From Cymbidium sinense (lineage: Eukaryota > Streptophyta > Magnoliopsida > Asparagales > Orchidaceae), in contig CM038229.1 in NCBI GenBank assembly GCA_021442155.1, forward strand, positions 97,124,271-97,188,270: 64,000 bases of DNA, written 5' to 3'. Both the position numbers and the translations under genes were made by a program. Shown one piece after another: positions 60,225-64,000 of this stretch. Under the pieces are notes generated by a model that was not told the origin of the DNA, ran no database searches, and worked only from the letters and a program-made list of their open reading frames with translations. Position 1 is the first letter of the stretch, and each line of letters begins with the position of its first letter.

Positions 60225-60570
60225 TTCATATGTATTCTGAAAAGTGGTATATTAGTCACGGACACCCCAGGGATGAGGCTTTAAGTAGTCTAAGTAGGTC
60301 TTGTACCTTATGCCGCAAAAAAATAATGGTCTTTGTACCCGAAAACTCTTATACATATGCATGTATGATGTGGCCAATGAATAAGAATCATGAATTGAGC
60401 ACAACTTTTGCATGGGTTTTCTATCCTTATAGTTGCTTATACATCTACATGTATCTAAGAAAAGTGGTATATTAGTGGACACATCGAGGCTATGAGGCTT
60501 TAAGTAGCCCTAAGTAGGTCTTGTACCTTCAGTATAAAAAATAATGGCGACATACTCACTTAAAACTTTT
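60225..60570 (-). repeat. Tandemly duplicated core block (copy 4)
   Basis: Two copies about 225 bases apart: AAAGTGGTATATTAGT at 60240 and 60464, GAGGCTTTAAGTAG then C(T/C)CTAAGTAGGTCTTGTACC at 60275 and 60497, AAAATAATGG at 60318 and 60537, CT(C/T)(T/C)TATACAT(A/G)TG at 60346 and 60567. The intervening stretch contains GGCCAATGAATAAGAATCA, seen again in inverted form at 63490. Confidence 0.8.
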
Positions 60571-61630
60571 ATACATGTGAATATGTATCTAGAAAATGGA
60601 TAAAAACCCTCTTTTATATTAAGAAGGCATGCATTTATAATTCAATCAAATATTTAAATTCTAAATATACTTCTTTGCATTCATCATTCAAGTATGCTAG
60701 AAATATAAATTGTATGTATAGGTATGCTTAGGACTTATTCATATGCATGATATATATGATGGAAAGAAATGAATGAATATCTATTATATGTTAGTAATCC
60801 ATTCTAATTAATCTCAAGATGCCTTTCTTATTGAATAGGGTTATTTAGAATGAACCTAAACTTAGGATTAATTAAAACATATAATAAGCCATTCACTAAA
60901 GGAAATCAATTAATTAACTTGTTTTAAAAGTGACTTAAGATAGGGATGAAGAGAGATTCCCTCTCTTTTTTCTCTTTATAACACTTAGTTGTTAAGTGTT
61001 GGCCATATGAAATAAAAGAAAACACTAAGTAAAATCTTCAAATTAATTAAATCACTTAAAGAGAAATCAACCGTTTATAAATTAAATCCCTCACACTTAC
61101 CAAATCACAACTCTAAAGCCTAGTTAGGACATACACAAGATTTAATGCACACATATTAGACTAAGCCACCACTTCTAGCTTTATGTTAAGACGATGCATG
61201 TTTTGATGTATGCTTATTTTATGATGCATTGATGTAGGATGTTAGGATGTATGTGCATAACCGGATGTTAGGCTAATATTAGCCTAATTGTGCTTTCCAG
61301 AGGGTTGTGCTTAAGGGCCATTGTAATAAAAATATAAATGGTTTTTCTATACAGGTTGCTTATGGCCTAAGCATAACCCAAGTTAGGACAGTGGGCTTGG
61401 TTACCCTTGTGTGGGGTGCTAAGTTTAACTTATTCATATAACTACTTGGGTTGTTTGGTGTGTTTAGCTAACCTTTGTTTTGCAGTGTAGCTAGATTTTT
61501 TATTTTTAATGTAATTTTGCATTAGGATTAGGATGATTGTTATGGGGATTAGGATGAGCATTTGTTATAAGACCAAGTCTTATGTACCATGTGATGCCTT
61601 TGAAGCAACCACATTTAAATCAAGCTAAAA

Positions 61631-61650
61631 GAAAGAAAGAAAGAAAGAAA
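61631..61650. repeat. (GAAA)5 tract
   Basis: Five GAAA units at the variable purine site of family-U copy 4. Confidence 0.9.
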
Positions 61651-61879
61651 GGGAGCAAATCAAATGAAGAAATGGAAGGTGGGGAAATAAAGAATGAAGA
61701 ATGAAGTCCCCATAACATTCATCATTTGTAATTATTCTTTTCTAATCCGGGTTGTATAAGGGTAGATCTGCTACCCACATTTCTTTGTTGTCTGACTACC
61801 AACTTTTATTATTTTGTGATAGCTTTATAAAATTATGATAGCTAAATGTCGCTCGATCACCTCAATAAGTACACCCTGA

Positions 61880-64000
61880 TCTGTGGTGTCCCCTCAATTA
61901 AATGAATCAAAATAAACACCATAGTGTGATATAAAATTTATTTTTATCCTAAGAGCCTAATCGTATCCCGCCATACAACAATCATCAATCATAAATAAAC
62001 TATAAATAATTATGCTTTTTTTAATGAACAAGCTAAACAAAATATCAAATAACTTTATACGCTATCATAAAAGAATAAAAGGATGCGATCGTACCACCGC
62101 ATAACTCAAAAAAAAAATATGGATAGTCGAGCTCTACCATTATTCAACCGAATTACAAAAGAATAATTATAAATAATAAATGTTATAAGGGTCTTCATTC
62201 TTCACTCTTCATTCTTCATTCTTCATTTCATCCCTTTGGTTTAATTCATTTGACTTACTCCATTTATTTTTTCCTTTTGGCTTGATTTAGGTTTGGTTGC
62301 ACCAAAGGCATCACATGGTACATAAGACTTGGTCTTATAACCAATGCTTATCGTAATCCCCATAACATTCATCCTAATCCTAATGCAAAATTATATTAAA
62401 AGAAGAAAAGTAAATCTAGTAACACCTAAAATAAATATTAGCTAAACATACCATACAACGCAGTTATATGAATAATTTAGACTTAGCACCCTACATGGGT
62501 AACCAAGTCTAACTCTAACAGGTTATGCTTAGGGATTAAGCGACATGTATAGCAAAGAGGCATTTATATTTTTATCATGGCGACCTCTTAAGCACAATAA
62601 CCTATAAAAATATGATTAGGCTAATATCGCCTAACATCTATGCACATACACCCAAATATCCAGTCTATAACAATACATCATAAAATAAGCATATATCAAA
62701 CCATAAACCACCCTAACATAAAGCTAGAAATGTTGACTTAGATGTGTGTGTATTAAAGCTTGTGTGTATGTCCTAACTAAGCTTAGAGTTATAATTTGCT
62801 AAGTGTGAGGGATTTAATTTATAAAATTTTGATTTCTCTTTAAGTGTCTTAAGTGATTTGAAGATTTTATTTAACGCTTTTCCTTTTGTTTCATATGGTC
62901 TACACTTAACATCTAAGTATTATAAAGAGAAGAAAGGGAGGGAATTTCTCTTTCATCCCTACCTTAAGTCATTTCTAAAGCAAGTTAATTAATTAATATC
63001 CTTTAGTGATGGCTTATTATATGTTTTAATCAATCTTAAGTTTAGGAGCACTCTAAATGACCTTATTCAATAAGAAGACATCTTAAGAATGAATTACTAT
63101 CACATAACACATGTTCATTTATTTATTTTCATCATGCATATCATGCATATGAATAATCCTAACATAATACATTCAATGTAAATCTTAGCACACTTTAATG
63201 ATGAATGTAAAGAAGTATGTTTGGAATTCAAATATTTCATTTAATTGAATTACGAATGCATGCCTTTTTTAATAGAAAAGAGGGATTTTTCATCTATTAG
63301 CTAAACACACATTCACATGCATAAAAGTTTTAAGTGAGTACATCGCCATTATTTTACGCACCGTGGGTAACTACTTAGGGATACTTAAAGCCTCATCTGG
63401 GTTGTCTAGACTAATATACCCATTTCTTAAATACATGTAGAGATGCTATAAGGATAGGAATAAAAAAAGTTTTATTTACTTGATTTTTGATTCTTATTCA
63501 TTGGCCACATCATACATGCATATGTATAAGAGTTTTAAGTAAGTCTGCCATTACTTTCACTAGGCGTAGGTACAAGACCTACACGGGCTACTTAAAGCCT
63601 CCATCACAAGGTGTCCGGACTAATATACCACTTTTCTCAAATACATATGAATGTACAAAAGAACCACATAAGAAATCATGCAAGAAATTATGTCCGATTT
63701 GATTTTATGATTGATGATTCTTAATTATTGGCCACATCACACATGCACATGTATAAGAGTTTTAAGTGAGTGATGCCATTATTTTCTACACTAGGGGTGT
63801 AAAGTACAAGACCTACTTAGGGCTACTTAAAGCCTTGTAGCCCGGATATCCGGTAATATATCACTTTTCTTAAATACATGTGAATGTACAAAAGAATCGT
63901 AAGAATAAGAAATCATACAAGAAATCATATTTGATTTGGTTATGTGATTTACATATGTGATATGAAATTCTTCTTAAGTCTTAACATGGAAATGCATAGG
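61880..64000 (+). repeat. Family-U copy 5, opposite orientation, runs off the window
   Basis: Reverse-complement partner of 59371-61850 and direct counterpart of 46120-47760. Landmarks: TCCTAAGAGCCTAATCG (61946), AGCTCTACC (62130) with 61770, CACATGGTACATAAGACTTGG (62311) with 61570-61590, GGTAACCAAG (62500) with 61397, CCTCTTAAGCACAATAACC (62583) with 61300, and the core block in triplicate (63330-63900). The right end, ATTTACATATGTGATATGAAATTC, pairs with 60145-60165, so the copy continues beyond the window. Confidence 0.85.
63330..63900 (+). repeat. Core block in three tandem copies (copy 5)
   Basis: AAGACCTAC-type blocks at 63388 (shortened), 63572 and 63810. Each is followed by a CCTC/CCTTG element, then (G/C)TCC(G)GAC(T)-AATATA(C/T)CAC and TTTTCTTAAATACAT. 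The period is about 225 bases in the second interval. Each unit ends in ATG(T)ACAAAAGAA(C/T). The GAGTTTTAAGT(A/G)AGT motif precedes each copy. Confidence 0.8.

Larger units (their letters stand above)
59371..61850 (-). repeat. Family-U copy 4, partial, same orientation as copy 3
   Basis: Matches 55700-57960 at an offset of about 3.66-3.83 kb: GAGC(T/C)(A)AATTGCATTAGG (59400, 55738), GTCAAATTGCATGTT (59863, 56209), AGTTCAT(T/C)(T/C)GA(A)AGAACACAACA (60072, 56435), TTATTTAGA and TTAGGATTAATTAAAACA (60840-60880, 57000-57040), ATAATGCCC-type GGGCCATT...AATAAAAATATAA (61310-61340, 57465-57485), GGTTGTATAAGGGTAGA (61749, 57892). The segment equivalent to 58000-59370 is missing at the right end. 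It contains a duplicated core block. Confidence 0.85.

Overview
The window looks like repeat-dominated nuclear DNA of a flowering plant. It is strongly AT-rich. It has no long intact reading frame and no tRNA or rRNA gene that I can see. Degraded plant transposon classes are stacked throughout: Ty3/gypsy, a solo LTR of copia type, CACTA, hAT and foldback elements. One broken fragment of a plant HIPL (glucose/sorbosone dehydrogenase-like) gene gives independent support for a plant. I cannot name the species. I see no gene likely to be functional.

Layout. 1-2515: truncated copy of a large AT-rich repeat family, here called family U. 2530-5760: eroded CACTA element (Tnp2 C-terminal domain, Transposase_24-like domain, subterminal repeats). 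5760-14000: gene-free AT-rich DNA with a 34-bp perfect palindrome, an (AG)23 tract and a foldback element at 10188-10527. 14005-14910: long imperfect hairpin. 15640-17050: hAT transposase remnant interrupted by an 827-bp solo LTR with a 5-bp target duplication. 17100-29650: LTR-like direct repeats around retroelement-like remnants, plus two host-gene-like pieces on the minus strand: a spliced-looking 5' exon at 20321-20802 and the HIPL fragment at 27545-28190. 30421-30828: fresh 203-bp tandem duplication.

31030-38135 holds a complete but heavily mutated minus-strand Ty3/gypsy gag-pol (gag, protease, reverse transcriptase, RNase H, integrase). A second gag remnant lies at 40390-41605. Two family-U end fragments (38140-40340) sit between them.

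42500-44520 is a tandem array of about 23 degenerate units. Each unit folds into a stem-loop whose two arms change together from unit to unit; this is the most unusual signal in the window. 44690-59370 is a giant imperfect inverted repeat: two family-U copies of about 7.3 kb, meeting near 52.1 kb. 59370-61850 is another copy in the orientation of the right arm, and 61880-64000 is an inverted copy. Family U carries dense TTGACC/GGTCAA blocks, a GC-richer pocket with its own covarying hairpin, AT-rich TTAATTAA-like blocks, and a short core block that is unusually conserved and locally amplified. No protein is conserved across its copies, so it is probably a non-coding retroelement derivative or a long LTR, but its class is unproven.
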